A stretch of DNA of 53,607 bases from CAIKZZ01 sp035524595 (GTDB taxonomy: Bacteria; Pseudomonadota; Gammaproteobacteria; Steroidobacterales; Steroidobacteraceae). The position numbers were made by a program, and so were the translations under genes. Every line of letters starts with the position of its first letter. Position 1 is the first letter of the stretch. The stretch lies in contig DATKOP010000079.1 of NCBI GenBank assembly GCA_035524595.1, positions 1 to 53,607 of the forward strand, given 5' to 3'. Shown here piece after piece: positions 47,010-53,607 of the stretch. The notes beneath the pieces were generated by a model. The model worked only from the letters and a program-made list of their open reading frames with translations. It was not told the DNA's origin and searched no databases.

Positions 47010-48353
47010 CTACTTGAGGCCGAGCCGGCGCTCGAGGTAGTGGATGTCGAGGCCGCCCTGCCGGAACGCGGTGTGGCCGAAGATCTCCTGGTGCAGCGGC
47101 GCGTTGGTCTTGATGCCCTCGACGACCATCTCGGAGAGCGCATTGCGCATGCGCGCGATCGCGGTCTCGCGGTCCTCGCCGTGCGCGATGACCTTCGCGA
47201 TCAGCGAGTCGTAGTACGGCGGCACGTTGTAGCCGGTGTACAGATGGCTGTCGACGCGGATGCCCGGCCCGCCCGGCGGGTGCCAGAGGCGCACCGGTCC
47301 CGGGCTCGGCACGAAGCCCTTCGGGTCCTCGGCGTTGATGCGGCACTCGATCGCGTGGCCGCGGATCTCGATGTCCTCCTGCGTGAACGGCAGCTTCTCG
47401 CCGGCCGCGATCTTGAGCTGCAGCTTGACGAGGTCGATGCCGGTCACCATCTCGGTGACCGGGTGCTCCACCTGGATGCGGGTGTTCATCTCGATGAAGT
47501 AGAAGCGCCCGTCCTCGTACAGGAACTCGAGCGTGCCGGCGCCGCGGTAGCCGACCCGCGACAGCGCCGCGGTGATGCTCTCGATCATCTGCGCGCGCTG
47601 CTTCGGCGTGATGCCGGGTGCCGGCGCCTCCTCGACGATCTTCTGGTGGCGGCGCTGCAGCGAGCAGTCGCGCTCGCCGAGCACGACGACGTGGCCGTGG
47701 CTGTCGGCGACCACCTGGAACTCGATGTGGCGCGGCCGCTCGAGGAACTTCTCCATGTACACCTGATCGTTGCCGAAGGCCGCCTGCGCCTCGGCCTTGG
47801 TCACGTTCACCAGGTTAAGGAGCGCCGCCTCCGAGTGCACGACGCGCATGCCGCGCCCGCCGCCGCCGCCGGAGGCCTTGATGATGACCGGGTAGCCGAT
47901 GCTCCTCGCCATCTTGCGGGTCGCCTCGGCCTCGGTGCCGAGCGGCTCGCCCGAGCCCGGCACGCACGGCACGCCGGCCTCCTTCATCGTGCGGATCGCC
48001 GATACCTTGTCGCCCATCAGGCGGATGGTCTCGGCCTTCGGCCCGACGAACACGAAGCCCGACTTCTCGACGCGCTCGGCGAAGTCGGCGTTCTCGGACA
48101 GGAAGCCGTAGCCGGGGTGGACCGCGACCGCGTCGGTGACCTCGGCGGCGGCGATGATCGCCGGCATGTTGAGGTAGCTGTCCCGCGCCTGCGGCGGGCC
48201 GATGCAGACGGTCTCGTCGGCGAGCAGCACGTGCTTGAGCGTGTTGTCGGCGGTCGAGTGCACGGCGACGGTCTTGATGCCGAGCTCGCGGCAGGCGCGC
48301 AGGATCCTGAGCGCGATCTCGCCGCGGTTCGCGATCAGCACTTTGTCGATCAT
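47010..48353 (-). CDS. accC: Acetyl-CoA carboxylase biotin carboxylase AccC
   Basis: AccC carboxylates biotin on AccB with ATP and bicarbonate, the first step of fatty-acid synthesis. The 447-residue protein has the N-terminal MIDKVLIANRGEIALRILRA, the ATP-grasp glycine loop KASGGGGGRGMRVV, ERDCSLQRRHQKIVEEAPAP and FIEMNTRIQVEHPVTE (catalytic Glu/Arg). It starts 12 bases after accB, the usual accBC operon. Confidence 0.97.
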   Translation of the reverse strand: MIDKVLIANRGEIALRILRACRELGIKTVAVHSTADNTLKHVLLADETVCIGPPQARDSYLNMPAIIAAAEVTDAVAVHPGYGFLSENADFAERVEKSGFVFVGPKAETIRLMGDKVSAIRTMKEAGVPCVPGSGEPLGTEAEATRKMARSIGYPVIIKASGGGGGRGMRVVHSEAALLNLVNVTKAEAQAAFGNDQVYMEKFLERPRHIEFQVVADSHGHVVVLGERDCSLQRRHQKIVEEAPAPGITPKQRAQMIESITAALSRVGYRGAGTLEFLYEDGRFYFIEMNTRIQVEHPVTEMVTGIDLVKLQLKIAAGEKLPFTQEDIEIRGHAIECRINAEDPKGFVPSPGPVRLWHPPGGPGIRVDSHLYTGYNVPPYYDSLIAKVIAHGEDRETAIARMRNALSEMVVEGIKTNAPLHQEIFGHTAFRQGGLDIHYLERRLGLK

Positions 48354-48365
48354 GGGCGCTCGCCG

Positions 48366-48821
48366 CTATTCGATGATGAATAGCGGCTGGCCGAACTCGA
48401 CCGGATCGCCGTTCTTGACCAGCACCGCGGCGACCTTGCCGGCCTTGTCCGACTCGATCTGGTTCATCATCTTCATGGCCTCGATGATGCAGAGCGTCTG
48501 GCCGACCTTGACCTCGCTGCCGACCTCGACGAAGGCCTTCGCGCCCGGCGCCGGCGAGCCGTAGAAGGTGCCGACCATCGGCGCGGTGACCGCGGTGTCC
48601 GGCCGCGGACCCGCCTCGGGCTCCTCGGCGGCGGCGGGCTTCGCGGCCGGCGCCGCGGCCGCGGGGGGCGGCGCGGCCTGCGGCGCCTGCACGTAGGTGG
48701 TCACGGCGCCGGGGCCGTGGCGGCTGATGCGCACCGACTCCTCGCCCTCCTTGATCTCGATCTCGGCGACGCCGGACTCCTCGAGGAGTTCGATGAGCTT
48801 CTTGACCTTGCGTATGTCCAT
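48366..48821 (-). CDS. accB: Biotin carboxyl carrier protein AccB
   Basis: The 151-residue carrier has an N-terminal domain (DIRKVKKLIELLEESGVAEI), an Ala/Pro linker (about 48-75) and a C-terminal biotinyl domain with the biotinylated Lys in IIEAMKMMNQIES. The length matches the family. The ribosome binding site GGGGA stands 7 bases before the ATG. Confidence 0.97.
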   Translation of the reverse strand: MDIRKVKKLIELLEESGVAEIEIKEGEESVRISRHGPGAVTTYVQAPQAAPPPAAAAPAAKPAAAEEPEAGPRPDTAVTAPMVGTFYGSPAPGAKAFVEVGSEVKVGQTLCIIEAMKMMNQIESDKAGKVAAVLVKNGDPVEFGQPLFIIE

Positions 48822-48842
48822 CAGGGTTCCCCGTCGAATGGA

Positions 48843-49289
48843 TCAGCGTCCCGAGGCGAGGCGCGTGAGCGCCGCCTCGAGCGCGAACTCGTATCCTTGC
48901 GCGCCGAGGCCGACGATCACGCCGACGGCGAGCGCTGACAAATAGGAGTGGTGCCGGAACGCCTCGCGGGCGTGGACGTTCGACAGGTGCACCTCGTAGA
49001 ACGGCAGGCCGACCGCCGCGAACGCGTCCCTGAGCGCGATGCTCGAGTGCGTGAAGGCGCCGGCATTGACGATGATCGCGTCCGTTCCCTGCGCTTTGGC
49101 GCCGTGGACCGCGGCGATGAGCTCGTGCTCGGCATTTGACTGCAGCGCGACCAGCGTCGCACCGCGCGCCGCGGCGAGCTTCTCGAGGCGGGCGACGATG
49201 TCGGCGAGCGTCTCGGAGCCGTAGAGGTGGGGCTCCCTCGTCCCGAGCAGGTTCAGGTTCGGCCCGTTGAGGACCAGAATCCGCGGCAT
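48843..49289 (-). CDS. aroQ: Type II 3-dehydroquinate dehydratase AroQ
   Basis: AroQ dehydrates 3-dehydroquinate in the shikimate pathway. The 148-residue protein shows LVLNGPNLNLLGTREPHLYG, with the active-site Tyr in that region, NAGAFTHSSIALRDA and VHLSNVHAREAFRHHSYLS (catalytic His). The ATG at 49289 has GAGGGGA before it; upstream frame extension has no similarity. It precedes accB in the conserved order. Confidence 0.97.
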   Translation of the reverse strand: MPRILVLNGPNLNLLGTREPHLYGSETLADIVARLEKLAAARGATLVALQSNAEHELIAAVHGAKAQGTDAIIVNAGAFTHSSIALRDAFAAVGLPFYEVHLSNVHAREAFRHHSYLSALAVGVIVGLGAQGYEFALEAALTRLASGR

Positions 49290-49408
49290 CGGCTCCCCTC
49301 TCGCCGTATGGAGGCCGCGGAGTTTAACCGTAATCCGGCGCCCGCGCGCGATCCACGCCGGAATGGCGCCGATCTGCCGCAAAAATACGTCATCTATCGG
49401 TAAAAACC
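49290..49408. other. Region upstream of aroQ
   Basis: This 119-base gap has an AT-rich patch near 49378-49408 (minus-strand TTTTTACCGATAGATGACG), standing out from its surroundings. It probably carries the aroQ-accBC promoter, but I cannot place -35 and -10 boxes with confidence. Confidence 0.35.
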
Positions 49409-50134
49409 CTAACCCTGGGCCGATTGTGCGGGGGCCTTGGCCGGTGGCAGGGCGTTCAGGGCCGCCCGCACGGCGGCCCGCGCGGCTTCGGGGTCGAGAC
49501 TGCCGGCGTTCACCTGCTCGACGATGCCCAGGATCACCTTGGCCTGTTCCGCGTGCAGCTCGCCCATGTGGACCGTGATCACGTCGCCGCGCGCGTCGGT
49601 GAAGGCCGTGAACGGGAAGGCGAGCGTCTCGACGCCGAAGGCGCGCGCGGCGTCCATGCCGTCCTCCTCACCGGTCAGGAGGGGGTAATGGATCGGGGAA
49701 TCCTTCATGAAGGCGCGCACGTCATCGGCAAAATCGACGGCAATGCCGACAACTTCGAAACCTTTAGGACCATATTCCGCCCTGATCTCGTTGAGCAGCG
49801 GGATCTCGCGCCGGCAGGGGGCGCACCAGGTCGCCCAGAAGTTGATGACGAGCCCCCGGCCGTCCCACTCCCCGAGCGAGTGCGCCCGGCCATCGAGGTC
49901 CTTGAGCGTGATGTCCGGGCGGCGGGCCGGGACCGTCGCGGGCGGCGCGCCGGGCCTGACGGCGGCCGCCGCGGCGGGGCCTGCCGCGGCCGCCACCGGC
50001 GCGGGTGCCGGCGCGGACGCCGGCAGCGGGGCCGGCGGCGGGCGGAACGCCCGGTCGTAGACGAAGGCGCCGAGCACCGCGGCGCCGAGCAGTGCGAAAC
50101 CGAGGTAGGCGAGCCTGAGCGGCCGCGAGCTCAA
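49409..50134 (-). CDS. Membrane-anchored TlpA-like thioredoxin-fold protein
   Basis: The 241-residue protein has an N-terminal membrane anchor (about 8-28), a proline/alanine-rich linker (about 32-65) and a redoxin domain with the motif FWATWCAPCRREIPLL (CAPC). The TTG start at 50134 overlaps the dsbD stop by 4 bases (TTGA), so it is translationally coupled to dsbD, and the protein likely receives electrons from DsbD in the periplasm, as TlpA/ResA-type proteins do. A Cys in the predicted soluble domain faces the periplasm. Confidence 0.9.
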   Translation of the reverse strand: MSSRPLRLAYLGFALLGAAVLGAFVYDRAFRPPPAPLPASAPAPAPVAAAAGPAAAAAVRPGAPPATVPARRPDITLKDLDGRAHSLGEWDGRGLVINFWATWCAPCRREIPLLNEIRAEYGPKGFEVVGIAVDFADDVRAFMKDSPIHYPLLTGEEDGMDAARAFGVETLAFPFTAFTDARGDVITVHMGELHAEQAKVILGIVEQVNAGSLDPEAARAAVRAALNALPPAKAPAQSAQG

Positions 50135-52359
50135 GGCGCCGACTCGAACGCGCTCAGGTGCGCGAGGAACGGTGCCGCCGCGACGAAGCCGACCAGCCTG
50201 AAGTCCGTGCGCTCGCGGCCGTCCCGGGCGAAGAACGCCGTGGTCGGCGGGCCGATGATGTGGAAGCGCTTCAGCAGCGCCTGATCCTCGTCGCTGTTGG
50301 CGGTGACGTCGGCGCGCAGGAGCACGTAGTCCGCGAGCGCCGCCCGCACCGTGGCCTCGCTGAAGGTGTGCGACTCCATCTCCTTGCACGACACGCACCA
50401 GTCCGCCGAGAAGTCGAGCATCGCGCGCCGCCCGCCGGCAGTGGCCGCGGCGAGCTCGCGGTCGAGGTCGGCGACGTTGCGCACCGGCTTCCACGGCAGC
50501 GACTCGACCCGCGCCCGCGCGCCGAACAGCCCGGTGCCGTCGAGCGGCTTCAGCGGATTGCTGCCGCCCGCAAGCCCGCCGGCCGCGATCAGCACGCCGT
50601 AGGCGCCCGTCACCAGCGCCGCGACCCAGCGGGCCGGCGTGCGGCGCCCGCCGCGCAGGCCGACGCGCAGCGCCACCCAGACCGCGACGAACGCGACCGC
50701 GCTCCAGGCGAGCATCTCGGCGCGCACCGGCAGCACGCGGTCGAGCATCCAGGCCGCGACGCCGAGGAAGACGACGCCGAAGATCGCCTTGACGGTCTCC
50801 ATCCAGGGGCCCGCCTTCGGCAGCAGCGTCCCGGCCGAGGCGCCGACCACGAGCAGCGGCGTGCCCATGCCGAACGACAGCGCGAACAGCGCGAGCGCGC
50901 CGCGCACCACGTCGCCGGCCTGGCCGATCACCGCGAGCGCGGCCACCAGCGGCGGCGCGACGCAGGCGGTCACGACCAGCGACGACAGCGCGCCCATGAT
51001 CGCGGTCGAGATGAACTTGCCGCCGCGGATCCGGTTGCTGGCGCTCGCAAAGCGCGTCTGCAGCGCCGAGGGCATCTGCAGCTCGTAGAGCCCGAACATC
51101 GCGAGCGCGAGCAGCACGAACAGGAGCGCGAACACGACGATGATCCAGGTCTGCTGGAAGAACGCCTGGGCCTGCTTGCCGGCGAGCGCGAACACCGCGC
51201 CCGCGACCGTGTAGGTGAGCGCCATGCCGAGCACGTAGGCGAGCGACAGCGCGAAGCCGCGCCCGGGGGTGGTCCGCTCGCCGTCGCCGGCGATGATCCC
51301 CGACAGTATCGGCACCATCGGCAGCACGCAGGGCGTGAACGCGAGCAGGAGGCCGAGGCCGAAGAACGAGGCGATCACCAGCAGCAGGTTGCCGTCGCGG
51401 ATCAGGCGCGCGAGGCGGTCCTGTTCCGACACCGGCGCGCCGCCGCCGGCCGCGCCGGCGCCGGCGTCGCCCGCGGGCAGCGCGAGCGTCACGAGCTTGG
51501 TCTGCGGCGGGTAGCAGAGGCCCTTGTCGGCGCAGCCCTGGTAGCTGACCTTGAGCGCGATCGTCCCGGGCGCGGGTCCCGAGCGGGCGTACGGCACCGG
51601 CAGCACCAGCTCGCCGCGGTAGATCTGCTGCTCGCCGAAGTAGTCGTCGCGGTGCGGCAGCCCCTCGGGAAAGGCGGGCGCGCCGAGCTCGGCGAGCGCG
51701 CTCTCGCCGCTCACCTTGATCCGGGCGCGGTACAGGTAGTAGCCCTCTGCGATGGCCCAGGTCAGGCGCACGCTGCTCGCGCCGTCGGCGCTCGCGGCGA
51801 AGCGGAACGCCTCGTCCACCGGCAGGAAGTCGTCGCCCGCGCCGGCCCCTTGCGGCACCAGCTTGCCGAGCAGCCCCGCGGGCGGCGCGGCGGCGGGCGT
51901 GGCGGCGGCGGCGGCGGCGAGCACGACATGTGCGGTCCAGGTCTGCGGCGGATAGCAGAGGCCCTTGTCGGCACAGCCCTGCAGCTTCAGCTGCAGGTCG
52001 ATGGCCGCGGGCGCCGCGCCCGCGATCGCGTACGGGACCCGGAACGTCGCCGCGCCGCGGTAGATCTCCTGCTCGCCGAAGTAGTCGTCCCGGTGCGGCA
52101 GGCCCTTCGGGTAGACGGTCGCGCCGAGCGTGACGCCCGGCGTCGCGGTCGCGAAGCCGATGCGCTTGCGATAGAGGTAGTAGCCCTCGCGGACGTTGTA
52201 GGCGACGAGCAGCGCCCCCGGCTCGGCCGTGACCGCGTACTCGAAGGCCTGCTCGACCGGCAGGAAGTCGTCCTCGACGGCGAGGCACGCCGGCGCCGCG
52301 GTGAGCGCGAGGGCGAGGGCGAGCGCGCGCAGCGCGCGGCGGGCGAGGCGGTAGTTCAT
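50131..52359 (-). CDS. dsbD: Thiol:disulfide interchange protein DsbD with duplicated alpha domain
   Basis: DsbD moves electrons from cytoplasmic thioredoxin to the periplasm. Residues 1-27 are a signal peptide. Two copies of the alpha domain follow (about 30-148 and 176-294), each with GLPHRDDYFGEQ and the redox loop QGCADKGLCYPPQT (Cys129/135 and Cys276/282). Then come the membrane domain (about 325-590; FTPCVLPMVPI, TACVAPPL) and the gamma domain (about 625-742; SADWCVSCKEM). The 742-residue length exceeds the E. coli 565 because of the second alpha copy. It overlaps cutA by four bases. Confidence 0.95.
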   Translation of the reverse strand: MNYRLARRALRALALALALTAAPACLAVEDDFLPVEQAFEYAVTAEPGALLVAYNVREGYYLYRKRIGFATATPGVTLGATVYPKGLPHRDDYFGEQEIYRGAATFRVPYAIAGAAPAAIDLQLKLQGCADKGLCYPPQTWTAHVVLAAAAAATPAAAPPAGLLGKLVPQGAGAGDDFLPVDEAFRFAASADGASSVRLTWAIAEGYYLYRARIKVSGESALAELGAPAFPEGLPHRDDYFGEQQIYRGELVLPVPYARSGPAPGTIALKVSYQGCADKGLCYPPQTKLVTLALPAGDAGAGAAGGGAPVSEQDRLARLIRDGNLLLVIASFFGLGLLLAFTPCVLPMVPILSGIIAGDGERTTPGRGFALSLAYVLGMALTYTVAGAVFALAGKQAQAFFQQTWIIVVFALLFVLLALAMFGLYELQMPSALQTRFASASNRIRGGKFISTAIMGALSSLVVTACVAPPLVAALAVIGQAGDVVRGALALFALSFGMGTPLLVVGASAGTLLPKAGPWMETVKAIFGVVFLGVAAWMLDRVLPVRAEMLAWSAVAFVAVWVALRVGLRGGRRTPARWVAALVTGAYGVLIAAGGLAGGSNPLKPLDGTGLFGARARVESLPWKPVRNVADLDRELAAATAGGRRAMLDFSADWCVSCKEMESHTFSEATVRAALADYVLLRADVTANSDEDQALLKRFHIIGPPTTAFFARDGRERTDFRLVGFVAAAPFLAHLSAFESAP

Positions 52360-52664
52360 GCGGGGGTCACCGAGCGCTTGAGCCAGTCCAGGTAGGGGTC
52401 GAGTCCGGCCGCGACCGGCAGCGCCAGGATCTGCGGCACCGCGTACGGATGCGGCTCGCGGGCGCGGCGCCCGCGCGCCGGGCAGCCCGCACCCGTCGTC
52501 TTGACGGGCAGGAGCGCCTCGTCGCTCTTCGCGACCCGCCCGCCCCAGGCGTATGTAGAGCGCACGCCGGGCGGCAGGTTCACGCCGGCGGCGCGGCCGT
52601 CCTCGGGGCGCCGGCGAGCGACAGCCGGGGCCTCGGCCGCGGGGACCGCAATGAGAACGATCAT
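52356..52664 (-). CDS. cutA: CutA-like divalent cation tolerance protein, divergent
   Basis: The 102-residue protein matches CutA1 at its ends: MIVLIAVPAAEAP, NLPPGVRSTYAWGGRV, KTTGAGCPARG, HPYAVPQILALPVAAGLDPYLDWLK. The central helix that normally carries an ERLAACVN-like stretch reads DGRAAGVN, losing the usual Cys, and the second helix is also unusually divergent. The ATG at 52664 with GGAGG 9 bases upstream is used; it overlaps dsbD (ATGA). Position before dsbD is the usual context for cutA. Function in metal tolerance is uncertain in this family. Confidence 0.82.
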   Translation of the reverse strand: MIVLIAVPAAEAPAVARRRPEDGRAAGVNLPPGVRSTYAWGGRVAKSDEALLPVKTTGAGCPARGRRAREPHPYAVPQILALPVAAGLDPYLDWLKRSVTPA

Positions 52665-52859
52665 CGCGGGCGCCTCCGGGGACGGCGAGCCGCCGCCTCG
52701 TTCCGCTCGCCCGGTCATCCGGCGCTCACCCGCATAAATCTAGCCTAAACAATAGGTTGCGAGTCCGTTTGGCGCCGGGAAGGGGGCCGCGGCGGCAGAA
52801 TAGCCTCCCGGACCCGCGCTGTCACTGCGGTTCCGTCACGCTTGTAGCCGCACGCCCCG

Positions 52860-52888
52860 CTTGAAATGCGCCGGGTCGCCGCTATAGT
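52860..52888 (+). promoter_or_regulatory. groES promoter
   Basis: TTGAAA (52861-52866) and TATAGT (52883-52888) are 16 bases apart, a good sigma-70 pair. The preceding C makes CTTGAAA, the -35 of heat-shock sigma-32, but no CCCCAT-type -10 is seen. Confidence 0.75.
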
Positions 52889-52914
52889 TAGCAGCCGCTT
52901 GGGGAGAGTGCTAA
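52888..52914 (+). promoter_or_regulatory. CIRCE element (HrcA operator) of groESL
   Basis: TTAGCAGCC-N9-GAGTGCTAA matches the CIRCE consensus TTAGCACTC-N9-GAGTGCTAA with a perfect right arm and two mismatches in the left arm. It begins at the last base of the -10 box, so HrcA bound here would block transcription of groES-groEL until heat stress. Confidence 0.85.
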
Positions 52915-52930
52915 CAACGCGCTCGCCCCT

Positions 52931-52948
52931 GGACCCCTGCGGGGGTCC
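52931..52948 (+). other. Leader hairpin of groES
   Basis: GGACCCC (52931-52937) and GGGGTCC (52942-52948) form a perfect 7-base stem with a TGCG loop in the 5' untranslated region, between CIRCE and the ribosome binding site. It may stabilise the transcript. Confidence 0.55.
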
Positions 52949-52984
52949 CCGCATTCGTCCAGAAGATCCTGAAGGAGGACAACG

Positions 52985-53284
52985 ATGTCGACAAAGATCC
53001 GTCCGCTGCACGACCGAGTCATCGTCAAGCGCGAGGAAGATGAGCGCAAGTCGCCGGGCGGGATCGTGATCCCGGACACCGCGACCGAGAAGCCGATGAA
53101 GGGCCGCGTCCTTGCCGTCGGCAAGGGCAAGATCCTCGAGAGCGGCGAGATCCGCCCGCTCGACGTCAAGATCGGCGACAAGGTGCTGTTCGGCAAGTAC
53201 AGCGGCACCGAGGTGAAGATGGATGGCGATGACGTCCTCGTGATGCGCGAGGAAGACATCATGGCCATCATCGAAGGCAAGTAA
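52985..53284 (+). CDS. groES: Co-chaperonin GroES
   Basis: The 99-residue protein is a standard GroES: STKIRPLHDRVIVKREEDE at the start, the mobile loop GIVIPDTATEKP and the roof and end RGRVLAVGKGK / VLVMREEDIMAIIEG. It caps the GroEL folding chamber. It is preceded by an excellent ribosome binding site and followed after 41 bases by groEL, with a 14-base perfect palindrome (53287-53300) in the gap. Confidence 0.98.
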   Translation: MSTKIRPLHDRVIVKREEDERKSPGGIVIPDTATEKPMKGRVLAVGKGKILESGEIRPLDVKIGDKVLFGKYSGTEVKMDGDDVLVMREEDIMAIIEGK

Positions 53285-53325
53285 GCCGTCCCGCGGGACG
53301 CACACCGAATTCAGAGGAAAGAACT

Positions 53326-53607
<282 letters not shown>

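Larger units (their letters stand above)
52665..52984. other. Intergenic region between cutA and groES
   Basis: These 320 bases contain no gene. The part nearest cutA (52665-52859) shows only an AT-rich patch at 52731-52757 that may hold the cutA promoter. The rest is the groES control region with promoter, CIRCE operator, leader hairpin and ribosome binding site (GAAGGAGG, 52971-52978). Confidence 0.75.

Noticed and set aside
52356..52664. A frameshift in cutA explaining the divergent helix
   Set aside because: Reading the two other frames across the divergent part does not recover a normal CutA helix, so point divergence is more likely.

Overview
The window is a chromosomal segment of very high G+C content with dense, tightly packed genes, many starting with GTG or TTG and overlapping the preceding stop codon by 1-4 bases. 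Gene content and order (groES-groEL, cutA-dsbD-tlpA-like-aroQ-accB-accC-prmA-DUF3426-dusB-fis-purH-purD, plus trxA-rho and cysQ/yrfG) point to a gammaproteobacterium near the Xanthomonadales, Nevskiales or Steroidobacterales. That placement is inferred from gene content and synteny, not from a marker phylogeny. I see no tRNA, rRNA, insertion sequence, CRISPR array or prophage.

Layout. 1-3.7 kb: end of a methyltransferase gene, then a LemA / TPM / TPM / L,D-transpeptidase operon of the cell envelope. 4-7 kb: a GT4 glycosyltransferase, a tiny ORF and an isolated phage-type tail sheath gene with no other phage genes. 7-12.4 kb (minus): a fused 5-oxoprolinase/N-methylhydantoinase, translationally coupled to a cyclic-nucleotide-binding patatin phospholipase. 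12.5-16.4 kb: an alkyltransferase-like DNA repair protein, a YqiA-like hydrolase, a small lipoprotein, a GIY-YIG protein and PlsB. 16.7-23.7 kb: an operon of DUF1302 outer-membrane barrel, DUF1329 periplasmic protein, YCF48-type beta-propeller and MMPL/RND permease. I infer that it forms one trans-envelope system for a hydrophobic substrate, and it is the best candidate here for an incompletely described system.

23.7-28.5 kb: ArfB ribosome rescue, an MscS channel, then a coupled cysQ-DUF3301-PHP-ydcH operon facing yrfG. 28.5-33.1 kb: an RhlB-type helicase with an unusual C-terminal membrane segment, facing trxA-rho across a 457-base gap. The last 100 bases of that gap before trxA are strikingly C-rich and G-poor and look like a Rho loading site. 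An AlkA-type glycosylase follows. 33.1-38.5 kb: a Spy/CpxP-like protein divergent from a CpxRA-like two-component system, then a TonB-dependent receptor.

38.5-53.6 kb: an exported methyltransferase-like protein, a GNAT enzyme and a polyhydroxyalkanoate-system protein sit downstream of a long minus-strand housekeeping block covering purines, tRNA modification, fatty-acid initiation, shikimate and disulfide reduction. The DsbD here carries two copies of its periplasmic alpha domain. The window ends with groES and the start of groEL under a sigma-70-like promoter with a CIRCE (HrcA) operator.
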